DNA of 31,069 nt from JACKGW01 sp964586025 (lineage in GTDB: Bacteria > Planctomycetota > PLA2 > JAEUHO01): positions 1 through 31,069 of the forward strand of contig CAZPGF010000024.1 in the NCBI GenBank assembly GCA_964586025.1, in the 5' to 3' direction. Below the pieces are notes generated by a model that had not been told where the DNA came from, did no database searches, and saw only the letters and a list, made by a program, of their open reading frames with translations. Positions 8,037 to 14,108 of this stretch are shown here, piece after piece (position 1 is the stretch's first letter; each line of letters begins with the position of its first letter). The translations under genes and the position numbers were made by a program.

Positions 8037-8077
8037 CGGGCCCGCCTCGCACGGTGCGAAGCGGGCCCGTTTCGTTT
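8037..8077 (+). terminator. Strong hairpin followed by a T-rich tail
   Basis: The arms CGGGCCCGCCTCGCAC (8037-8052) and GTGCGAAGCGGGCCCG (8054-8069) pair with a single mismatch. TTTCGTTT follows at 8070-8077. This is the form of an intrinsic terminator for plus-strand transcription. No protein gene ends upstream, so it either ends a non-coding transcript or acts as an attenuator in the long leader of the pepM operon, 150 bp ahead of its ATG. Confidence 0.65.
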
Positions 8078-8228
8078 GCGGCGCGCGGCCGGGCCGACGA
8101 CGCGCGCCGGGTTCCGTCTCGGCCGGTCACCGGGTACGTTTCGTTGGAAGGGGCCCGCCGGACGGCGCAAGGGCTACCATGCGCGGCCGATCCGCGGGCC
8201 GCGTCGCCGTCCGCAAGGAGGTCTCTTC

Positions 8229-9860
8229 ATGGAAGGCAGCCGCCTCTTGCGCGAACGGATGGGCCGACCCGGCCCGATCCTGGCGGGAGGCGCGCACGAC
8301 GGCCTTTCGGCGATCCTGGTCCGGGAGGCGGGGCTCGACGCCGTCTGGGCGTCGGGGTTCGAGATCTCGGCCTCCCACGGGGTGCCGGACGCCAACATCC
8401 TGACGATGGCCGACAACCTTCGTGCGGCGGCCAACATGGTCGAAGCGTCGGGGATCCCGGTCATCGCCGACTGCGACAACGGGTACGGCAACGCGATCAA
8501 CGTGATCCACACGATCCGTGCCTACGAGCGCGAGGGGATCGCAGCGATCTGCATCGAGGACAACGTCTTCCCCAAGCGGTGCAGTTTCTACGTCGGCGTT
8601 CGCCGCGAACTCTCCCCGATCGAGGAGCACGTCGGGAAGATCAAGGCGTGCGTCGACACGCGGCGTTCCGACGAGTTCGCGGTCATCGCCCGCACCGAAG
8701 CGCTGATCGCCGGATGGGGCATGGACGAGGCGCTCGCGCGAGGCCGAGCGTACGCCGACGCGGGCGCCGACTTCGTCCTGATCCACAGCAAGAGCAACGA
8801 CGCCGACGAGGTTCTCGAGTTCGCGCGCCGCTGGGATCGCGACGTGCCGCTCGCGTGCGTGCCGACGATCTACCGGTCCGCCAAGGCCTCGACCCTCGCC
8901 GACGCCGGCTTCCAACTCGTCATCTACGCCAATCACGGCCTGCGGAGCGCGATTCGCGCGATGCGCGAGGCGTTCGCGCGACTTGCCCGCGAGCAGATGA
9001 CCGGCGCGGTCGAGGACCTCGTCGTCCCGCTCAACGACGTCTACGAGTTGATCGGCGTGCCGCGCATGAAGCAGGAGGAGCGCGACTACCTCCCCGCCGG
9101 CGGCGTGGACGTCGGCGCCGTGCTCCTCGCCGCCGGCGAGAGCCCGGAACTCGGCGATCTCGTCCGCGATCGGCCGAAGGCGATGCTCGACATCCGCGGC
9201 AAGCCGCTGATCGCTCACCAGATGGCGGCGCTGAACGCCGCGGGCATCAAGGACATCGCGGCGGTCGTCGGCTACCGGCACGAGGCGGTCAAGGTGCCCA
9301 ATCTGAAGACGGTCGTCGCCGACCAGAGCGGCGGCGAACTGGACAGCCTGCTGCGCGCGGCGTCGAGCCTCGACCGCCGCACGGTGATCGCGTACGGCGA
9401 CATCCTCTTCGACGCCGACCTCGTCGAGCGGCTCCTGCAGTCCGACGGGGACGTCGTGGCCGTGGTCGATCGCTCGCACGCGTCGAGCCGCCCCGGCCGC
9501 GATCTCGTCCGGACCGGCGGCGACCCCGCGACGAACGGACGCTCGCTCTCCTCCCGCGGGTCCGACACGCTCGTCAGCATCGCGCGGGATCTCCCCGACG
9601 CGAACGGCGAGTGGATCGGCATGCTGATGGTCTCGGCGGCGGGCGCGGCGCGCCTCACGGCGCTCTGCGAGGAGTTGCTCGCGACGCGCCCCGACAGGCC
9701 GCTGCACCAGGCGCGGACCGTGCGCGAGGCCGCCCTCACCGACATCCTCCAGGAGTTGGTCGCCCGCGGCGAACCGATCCGCGTCGTGGACACCTACAAG
9801 GGCTGGATGGAGGTCGACACGTTCGAGGACTACCGCCGAGCCTGGAGCCAGGTGGACTGA
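8229..9860 (+). CDS. pepM: Phosphoenolpyruvate mutase fused to a nucleotidyltransferase
   Basis: This is a 543-residue two-domain protein. Residues 1 to about 285 are a PEP mutase of the isocitrate lyase superfamily: WASGFEISASHG (40-51) with Asp54 after it, DCDNGYGN (81-88) for magnesium, IARTEALIAGWG (153-164, with Arg155) and IHSK (185-188). It would convert PEP to phosphonopyruvate. The mutase loop hallmark EDKxxxxxNS reads EDNVFPKRCS here (110-119), so two usual residues are changed. Residues from about 296 form a nucleotidyltransferase domain with AVLLAAGESPELG, RPKAMLDIRGKPLI and YGDILFDAD, the type that loads a phosphonate or phosphocholine onto CMP. The ATG at 8229 has a perfect AAGGAGG 7 bp upstream, and the conserved mutase domain begins right after it. 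It is the first of five overlapping genes. Confidence 0.9.
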   Translation: MEGSRLLRERMGRPGPILAGGAHDGLSAILVREAGLDAVWASGFEISASHGVPDANILTMADNLRAAANMVEASGIPVIADCDNGYGNAINVIHTIRAYEREGIAAICIEDNVFPKRCSFYVGVRRELSPIEEHVGKIKACVDTRRSDEFAVIARTEALIAGWGMDEALARGRAYADAGADFVLIHSKSNDADEVLEFARRWDRDVPLACVPTIYRSAKASTLADAGFQLVIYANHGLRSAIRAMREAFARLAREQMTGAVEDLVVPLNDVYELIGVPRMKQEERDYLPAGGVDVGAVLLAAGESPELGDLVRDRPKAMLDIRGKPLIAHQMAALNAAGIKDIAAVVGYRHEAVKVPNLKTVVADQSGGELDSLLRAASSLDRRTVIAYGDILFDADLVERLLQSDGDVVAVVDRSHASSRPGRDLVRTGGDPATNGRSLSSRGSDTLVSIARDLPDANGEWIGMLMVSAAGAARLTALCEELLATRPDRPLHQARTVREAALTDILQELVARGEPIRVVDTYKGWMEVDTFEDYRRAWSQVD

Positions 9861-10360
9861 TGCCGTACAGCGCGCGGTTCCTGGAGGCGCTCGAAGCGCG
9901 AGGTTTCAACTGGTTCGGCGGCGTGCCGTGTTCGCTCCTGGCCGGCGTCATCCGCCGATTCGACGCCGAGCCGCGATGGGGCTACGTGTCCGCCGTCCGC
10001 GAGGACTCCGCGATCGGACTCGCGGCCGGCGCGGCGATGGCCGGCCGCAAGCCGGTCGTCTTCATGCAGAACAGCGGGCTGGGCGTGTCGGTGAACGCGC
10101 TCGTCAGCCTCAACGCGATCTACGAGATCCCGACGTTGCTCGTCATCTCCTGGCGCGGGGAGGGCGGAAAGGACGCCCCGGAACACATCGTCATGGGCGA
10201 CATCATGAAGCCGATGCTCGATCTGATGGCGATCCCCCACCGCGTCCTCTCGGCCGACACGATCGTGGACGACGTCGCCTGGGCCGCGAACCACATGGCC
10301 TCGACACGTCTCCCGGTGGCGCTCGTGGTTCCGAAGGGGGTGCTCGATGCGTCGCGCTGA
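9860..10360 (+). CDS. Phosphonopyruvate decarboxylase, alpha (PYR-type) subunit
   Basis: This 166-residue protein matches the N-terminal half of phosphonopyruvate decarboxylase: WFGGVPCSLLAGVI, REDSAIGLAAGAAMAGRKPV, FMQNSGLGVSVNALVSL and SWRGEGGKDAPEHIVMGD. This half carries the glutamate region that activates thiamine diphosphate (VREDSA; the usual Glu is in this segment). The partner half is encoded by the next gene. The reaction is phosphonopyruvate to phosphonoacetaldehyde plus CO2, the step that makes phosphonate synthesis irreversible. The start overlaps the pepM stop as TGATG, indicating translational coupling. A sulfopyruvate decarboxylase (ComDE-like) has the same split form; the pepM context argues for the phosphonate substrate. 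Confidence 0.88.
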   Translation: MPYSARFLEALEARGFNWFGGVPCSLLAGVIRRFDAEPRWGYVSAVREDSAIGLAAGAAMAGRKPVVFMQNSGLGVSVNALVSLNAIYEIPTLLVISWRGEGGKDAPEHIVMGDIMKPMLDLMAIPHRVLSADTIVDDVAWAANHMASTRLPVALVVPKGVLDASR

Positions 10361-10907
10361 AGCGGTTCGTCAGGTCGTGGCTGCGCTCGACGACGCCCAC
10401 CTGCTCGTCGCCTGCAACGGAATGATCGGTCGCGAGGTCTTCACCGCGCGCGATCGCGAGGCGACCTTCTACATGATCGGCTCGATGGGGCTCGCGTTGA
10501 GCATCGGTCTCGGCGTCGCGCAGTGCCGACCCGACCGGGAAGTCGTGGTGCTCGACGGCGATGGCAACGTCCTGATGGGCGCCGGCGTGCTCGCGACCGT
10601 GGCGGCGCTCGCGCCCCGCAACCTCCATCACGTGGTGCTCGACAACGAGGCGCACGGCAGCACGGGGGATCAGCGCACCGTCAGCGACGTGGTTCCGCTC
10701 GAGGCGCTCGCGCGCGCGGCCGGTTACGTGTCGGCCGAGCGCGTCGCGGCGGAGGACCTCGCGAAGGCGCTGCCCGCATTCCTCAGGCGTCCGGGTCCGG
10801 CGCTCCTCTTGGCGAAGGTCGAGAAGGGGAATCAGCACGGCATCGCGCGCGTCACCCACACGCCGCCTGAGATCACGGCCCGGTTCGCCGCCGCCGTCGG
10901 GCGATGA
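10347..10907 (+). CDS. Phosphonopyruvate decarboxylase, beta (ThDP-binding) subunit
   Basis: This 186-residue protein is the C-terminal half of a phosphonopyruvate decarboxylase. It has the thiamine diphosphate motif GDGNVLMGAG (71-80) closing at VLDNEAHGSTGDQ (97-109), and the usual MIGSMGLALSIGLGVA segment before it. It overlaps the alpha gene by 14 bp in another frame, so the two subunits should be made in balance. The gene ends with ATGA shared with the transaminase start. Most such enzymes are single chains of about 370 residues; the combined length here (352) fits a clean split. Confidence 0.88.
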   Translation: MRRAEAVRQVVAALDDAHLLVACNGMIGREVFTARDREATFYMIGSMGLALSIGLGVAQCRPDREVVVLDGDGNVLMGAGVLATVAALAPRNLHHVVLDNEAHGSTGDQRTVSDVVPLEALARAAGYVSAERVAAEDLAKALPAFLRRPGPALLLAKVEKGNQHGIARVTHTPPEITARFAAAVGR

Positions 10908-11974
10908 CGATGCGGGAGTCGCCGTTCACGCTGCTCAATCCGGGACCGATCAACGTCTCGGATCGCGTTCACGAGGCACTCGCGACGTGCCCCGATCTCT
11001 GCCATCGCGAGCCGGAGTACTACGCGCTGCAGGACGAGGTGCGACGCCTTCTGACCCAGGTCTTCGACGGAGCCGACGAGTACGAGCCCGCGCTGGTCAC
11101 CGGGTCGGGCACCGCGGCGATGGAGGCGATGCTGTCCAGCGTGGTCGGCTCGGGCGTCGTCGTCATCGACAACGGCGTGTACGGAGAACGACTCGCGAGC
11201 ATGGCCGCCGCGCACCGCATCCCGCATCGCGTCGTCAAGGCCGACTGGTTCCATCGCCCCGACGAGGACGCGCTCGAAGTGGCCCTCTCGGACCCCTCGC
11301 TCGATACCGTCGCCGTGGTCCACCACGAGACCACAACGGGCCTCTTGAACGATCTCGAGGACGTCTCTGCGCGGGCGAGGCGCCACAAGAAGCGGCTCAT
11401 CGTCGATTCGGTCAGTGGGCTCGGTGGCGAGGGGTTCGACTTCCGTTCGCTGCGCCCGGACGCCGTCTGCAGCACCGCGAACAAGTGCCTTCACGGGCTG
11501 CCCGGCGTCTCGTTCGTCCTGGTGCGCAAGGGCACGCCGCTCGAGCGCCGGTCCGTCTACCTCGACCTCGGTCTGGCGCTCGCCAAGCAGCGCGGCGGCG
11601 ACACGCCCTTCACGCCGGCGATCCAGACGACGGCCGCGTTCGCGGAGGCCCTGCGCGAGTTGAAGGACGAGTCGATCGCCGCGCGCCAGGCGACCTACCG
11701 CGCGCGCAGCGACGCGATCCGCGCGACGCTCGAGTCGCTCGGCATCGAGTTGATGCTCCCCGCGGCGCTGCGCAGCAACACGATCACCTCGGCCCGCCTG
11801 CCCGTCGGACTCACCTACGAGACGTTCCACGAGCGGATGAAACGCCGCGGCTTCGTGATCTACGGCGGCCAGGGCAAGTTGTCCGAGGTCGCCTTCCGGA
11901 TCGCCAACATGGGTCATTGGCCGAACGGCCGCCTCGACGACGTCGTCCGCGCGCTGCGGGAGTCCGTCGGATGA
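10904..11974 (+). CDS. 2-aminoethylphosphonate transaminase (PhnW/AepT-like)
   Basis: This 356-residue protein is a fold-type I PLP aminotransferase. Visible marks are LLNPGPINVSDRVHEAL at the N-terminus, TGSGTAAMEAML (66-77), the PLP-contacting VDSVSGLGGE (167-176) and the Schiff-base lysine in STANKCLHGLPG (Lys194), close to the SANKCIQG type of PhnW. In this cluster it should run in the biosynthetic direction and aminate phosphonoacetaldehyde to 2-aminoethylphosphonate. The start overlaps the previous stop as ATGA; a second ATG six bases on is also possible. The length is normal for the family. Confidence 0.9.
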   Translation: MTMRESPFTLLNPGPINVSDRVHEALATCPDLCHREPEYYALQDEVRRLLTQVFDGADEYEPALVTGSGTAAMEAMLSSVVGSGVVVIDNGVYGERLASMAAAHRIPHRVVKADWFHRPDEDALEVALSDPSLDTVAVVHHETTTGLLNDLEDVSARARRHKKRLIVDSVSGLGGEGFDFRSLRPDAVCSTANKCLHGLPGVSFVLVRKGTPLERRSVYLDLGLALAKQRGGDTPFTPAIQTTAAFAEALRELKDESIAARQATYRARSDAIRATLESLGIELMLPAALRSNTITSARLPVGLTYETFHERMKRRGFVIYGGQGKLSEVAFRIANMGHWPNGRLDDVVRALRESVG

Positions 11975-12648
11975 AGGCGGTCCTGCTCTGCGCGGGGGTC
12001 GGCCGCCGACTCGGCCACGATCGCCCGAAGGTCCTTCTGGAGATCGGCGGCCGCACCTTGCTCGACCGACATCTCGAGAACCTCGCCGCGCTCGACCTGC
12101 CGCTGCGCGTCGTCACCGGTTTCGACGAGACGCGTCTTCGCGAGCACCTGCCCGCCGACGTCGAACTCGTCCACAACGCGGAGTTTCGCCGCGGCAGCCT
12201 GCTCTCGTTCGCACGAGGCCTGGAGGGCATCGACGAGGACGTCGTCGTCATGGACGCCGACGTGCTCTACGACCCGACGATCCTGCGCGACGTGATCCGT
12301 CTCGACGTCGGCCTCGCCATCGACCCGCGCACCGACCCCGGAGACGAGGAGATGATGGTCGGCATTCGCGAAGGTCGCGTCCGCGCGATCCGCCGCGGCA
12401 AACTCCCCGGCTTCGACCTCGTCGGCGAGACGGTCGGCTTCTTCCGGATCGATCGCGCATCGCTGCCGCGCGTACGCGAGGCGATTGCCCAGGCGGATCC
12501 CGAGAGCGACTACGAGAAGGCGCTCGACCGTTTCGTCTCGACCCACGGCGCGTCGTACGTCCTCGTGGGCGGACGTCCCTGGACGGAGATCGACTTCCCC
12601 GAAGATGTCCGGCGCGCCGAGCGCGAGATCCTCCCGCGGCTCGCGTAA
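11971..12648 (+). CDS. Nucleotidyltransferase, probable aminoethylphosphonate cytidylyltransferase (PntC/LicC-like)
   Basis: This 225-residue protein is a compact sugar-phosphate-type nucleotidyltransferase: AVLLCAGVGRRLGHDRPKVL (3-22) for the nucleotide, VVTGFDETRLREHL, VVVMDADVLYD (91-101) with metal-binding aspartates, VGETVGFF (151-158) and TEIDFPED (205-212). The pattern matches LicC (phosphocholine cytidylyltransferase) and the PntC enzymes that make CMP-2-aminoethylphosphonate. Its ATG overlaps the transaminase stop as ATGA. The mutase protein already carries another nucleotidyltransferase domain, so two activation steps or substrates may exist. The stop codon is followed at once by repeat copy C. 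Confidence 0.85.
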   Translation: MKAVLLCAGVGRRLGHDRPKVLLEIGGRTLLDRHLENLAALDLPLRVVTGFDETRLREHLPADVELVHNAEFRRGSLLSFARGLEGIDEDVVVMDADVLYDPTILRDVIRLDVGLAIDPRTDPGDEEMMVGIREGRVRAIRRGKLPGFDLVGETVGFFRIDRASLPRVREAIAQADPESDYEKALDRFVSTHGASYVLVGGRPWTEIDFPEDVRRAEREILPRLA

Positions 12649-12656
12649 GCGGCCAT

Positions 12657-12883
12657 GTACGCGTTCAGGGGGTCTTCGACCTTTCGAACGTGCGGCTTCG
12701 CAGATCGGGGGCGATCAGGCCGCCGTGTCGGGCTCGAGTGGCCAACCACACGTCGCCCTCCACGGCGACCTTCCGCTCCCCGCCTGCGAACCCGGACCGG
12801 CGGTGAACGTGAAGGGAAGGCACGTCCCGGGCGGAACGGTCGCCATCGGAGTTGCGCGCGGCGCGCGGGGCCTGAACGGTTGC
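12657..12883 (-). mobile_element. MITE-like element, copy C (227 bp, with 8-bp target duplication)
   Basis: This is a complete copy in inverted orientation relative to copy B, with termini GTACGCGTTCAGG (12657-12669) and CCTGAACGGTTGC (12871-12883). It is flanked by a perfect direct repeat, GCGGCCAT at 12649-12656 and 12884-12891, extended by a chance G. The left duplication begins at the base after the TAA stop of the preceding gene. It lies between the convergent 3' ends of the phosphonate genes and the CDP-alcohol phosphotransferase. It encodes no transposase, so it must have been moved by an enzyme elsewhere. Confidence 0.88.
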
Positions 12884-12917
12884 GCGGCCATGGGCGTGGG
12901 CTCTCGAGGGGTGCCGT

Positions 12918-13694
12918 TCACGCGACGACGTCGCGTTCGAGTCGTCGCTGCATACGCAGCGTCACGGCGGTGAGCAGCGCGCCCGGTCCGATCGCGAGGA
13001 CGACGTACCACGGCACGAGGTCGAACACGGCGGCGACGGCCAACAACGCGTAGTGCGTCGTCGGGCCCGCCGCGAGGAACAGCGCCATCGACGGTCGGGT
13101 CCGCTCGCGATAGGCGTCCAGATCGGGGATCGCGATCGAATCCGCCTCGAGGCGCCCCACGTACCGGCGGAATCGTTTCAGCAACCAGCGCCGGAACCCG
13201 CGCGAGCCTTCGATCGCCGCGTCGATCTCGGCGACATCGTCGCGCGATCCCCCGTAGCGTCGCTTGTAGCGGTCGAGCAAGCCGGAGGCCCACACCAACG
13301 CGGCCCCCGCCCAAACCGCGGCGAGCACGCCCGCGAGAGGGCTCGAGCAGGTCCGTGCGATCACGAACCCGAGTCCGAGGTGGACGCCGATCCCGGTCGC
13401 GTAGTCGCCCACGCCGTCGAACGCCCGGCCGTAGAGCGTGCCGCCGCCGCGTCGCCGCGCGAGTTGCCCGTCCGTGCAGTCCAGCACGAGGAACGCGACG
13501 AGCGCAACCGAGACGAGCCATGTCTCCCCGAGCGCGAGCAGCACGCCGGCCGCGATCCCCGACAGGCCGCTGAGCAGCGTGACGCCGTTCGGCGTGATCG
13601 GCGTCGGCGCGAGCAGGGCCGAGAGCCCCCGCGCGATGGGCCGGGAGAGCACGCGATCCACGAGTTCGTCCAGGACCAGGGGGCGCATCGGCAT
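12918..13694 (-). CDS. CDP-alcohol phosphotransferase, probable phosphonolipid synthase
   Basis: This 258-residue integral membrane protein carries the complete CDP-alcohol phosphotransferase signature D-x2-DG-x2-AR-x8-G-x3-D-x3-D: Asp72, Asp75, Gly76, Ala79, Arg80, Gly89, Asp93 and Asp97. Hydrophobic helices flank the motif and continue to the C-terminus. Family members join an alcohol to a CMP-activated group and release CMP. Facing a cluster that makes CMP-aminoethylphosphonate, it probably transfers that headgroup to a lipid alcohol such as diacylglycerol, but an ordinary phospholipid role cannot be excluded. The start is uncertain by two codons (ATG at 13694 or 13688), and no strong ribosome site is seen. 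A central soluble insert (about 145-190) is longer than in small family members. Confidence 0.88.
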   Translation of the reverse strand: MPMRPLVLDELVDRVLSRPIARGLSALLAPTPITPNGVTLLSGLSGIAAGVLLALGETWLVSVALVAFLVLDCTDGQLARRRGGGTLYGRAFDGVGDYATGIGVHLGLGFVIARTCSSPLAGVLAAVWAGAALVWASGLLDRYKRRYGGSRDDVAEIDAAIEGSRGFRRWLLKRFRRYVGRLEADSIAIPDLDAYRERTRPSMALFLAAGPTTHYALLAVAAVFDLVPWYVVLAIGPGALLTAVTLRMQRRLERDVVA

Positions 13695-13729
13695 CGGCGG
13701 AGACTATCCGCGCGCCGAGTCGCTCCCCG

Positions 13730-13735
13730 TACACT
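13730..13735 (+). promoter_or_regulatory. -10 element of a probable leaderless transcript (TACACT)
   Basis: TACACT ends seven bases before the ATG at 13743, so the predicted transcription start falls on the start codon. No Shine-Dalgarno sequence precedes this gene. The same arrangement is seen at 21309 and, on the minus strand, at 27499. Confidence 0.45.
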
Positions 13736-13742
13736 TCCCGAC

Positions 13743-14108
13743 ATGGCCCGCGCGTCGCTCCTCTTCACGATCGTCCACGCGACCGACGAACCCGAGCGCG
13801 CGGGCGGCGCGCTCGTCGCGGCGCTCGCCGCGGCCGAGGCGGGGCACGACGTGGCGCTCTGGCTCGCGAACGAAGGCGTTCGCCTGGCCGTGCGCGGCGT
13901 CGCGGAGACGCTTCGCGAGCCGTATGCGCCGGACGCCGCCGCGGCGATGGACGCGCTCGCGGCGCGCGGCGTGCGCTTCCATGCGGATCGCGCGGCCTTC
14001 GAGCGTCGATCCTTCGACCCGGACCAGTTGCGGCCGGGCGCGGTGCTCGCCGAGTCCGCCGATCTCGCCCGACTCGTCGGCGACGGCCGCGCGACGGTCC
14101 ACGTGTGA
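13743..14108 (+). CDS. DsrE-family protein without cysteines
   Basis: This 121-residue protein has the DsrE/DsrF alpha-beta outline: SLLFTIVHATDEPERAGGALVAALAAAEAGHDVALWLANEGV, then MDALAARGVRFHADRAAFERR, and ends in ATVHV. DsrE proteins often carry sulfur on a cysteine in the segment that reads FHADRAAFERR here; this protein has no cysteine at all, so it cannot work as a sulfur carrier. It shares four bases (GTGA) with the downstream sigma-54 activator gene, which implies coupling and perhaps a sensory or partner role. The start is fixed by the promoter lying just upstream. The family assignment is from overall pattern only. Confidence 0.6.
   Translation: MARASLLFTIVHATDEPERAGGALVAALAAAEAGHDVALWLANEGVRLAVRGVAETLREPYAPDAAAAMDALAARGVRFHADRAAFERRSFDPDQLRPGAVLAESADLARLVGDGRATVHV

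Larger units (their letters stand above)
7638..8077 (+). ncRNA. Possible leader or stand-alone non-coding transcript
   Basis: A sigma-54-type promoter match and a strong terminator bracket about 440 bp that carry no credible gene. The frames that cross it have atypical composition and no family resemblance. The transcript would be rich in pyrimidine tracts. I cannot identify a known RNA family in it. The existence of this RNA is inferred only from the two signals. Confidence 0.25.

Noticed and set aside
7351..8403. Open frames crossing the 0.9 kb leader before pepM
   Set aside because: They run through pyrimidine tracts and a terminator hairpin with low-complexity translation; the true pepM start at 8229 has a perfect ribosome site.
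9860..10907. Sulfopyruvate decarboxylase (coenzyme M pathway) as the identity of the split decarboxylase
   Set aside because: The flanking pepM and aminoethylphosphonate transaminase point to phosphonopyruvate, and no other coenzyme M gene is nearby; kept only as an alternative.
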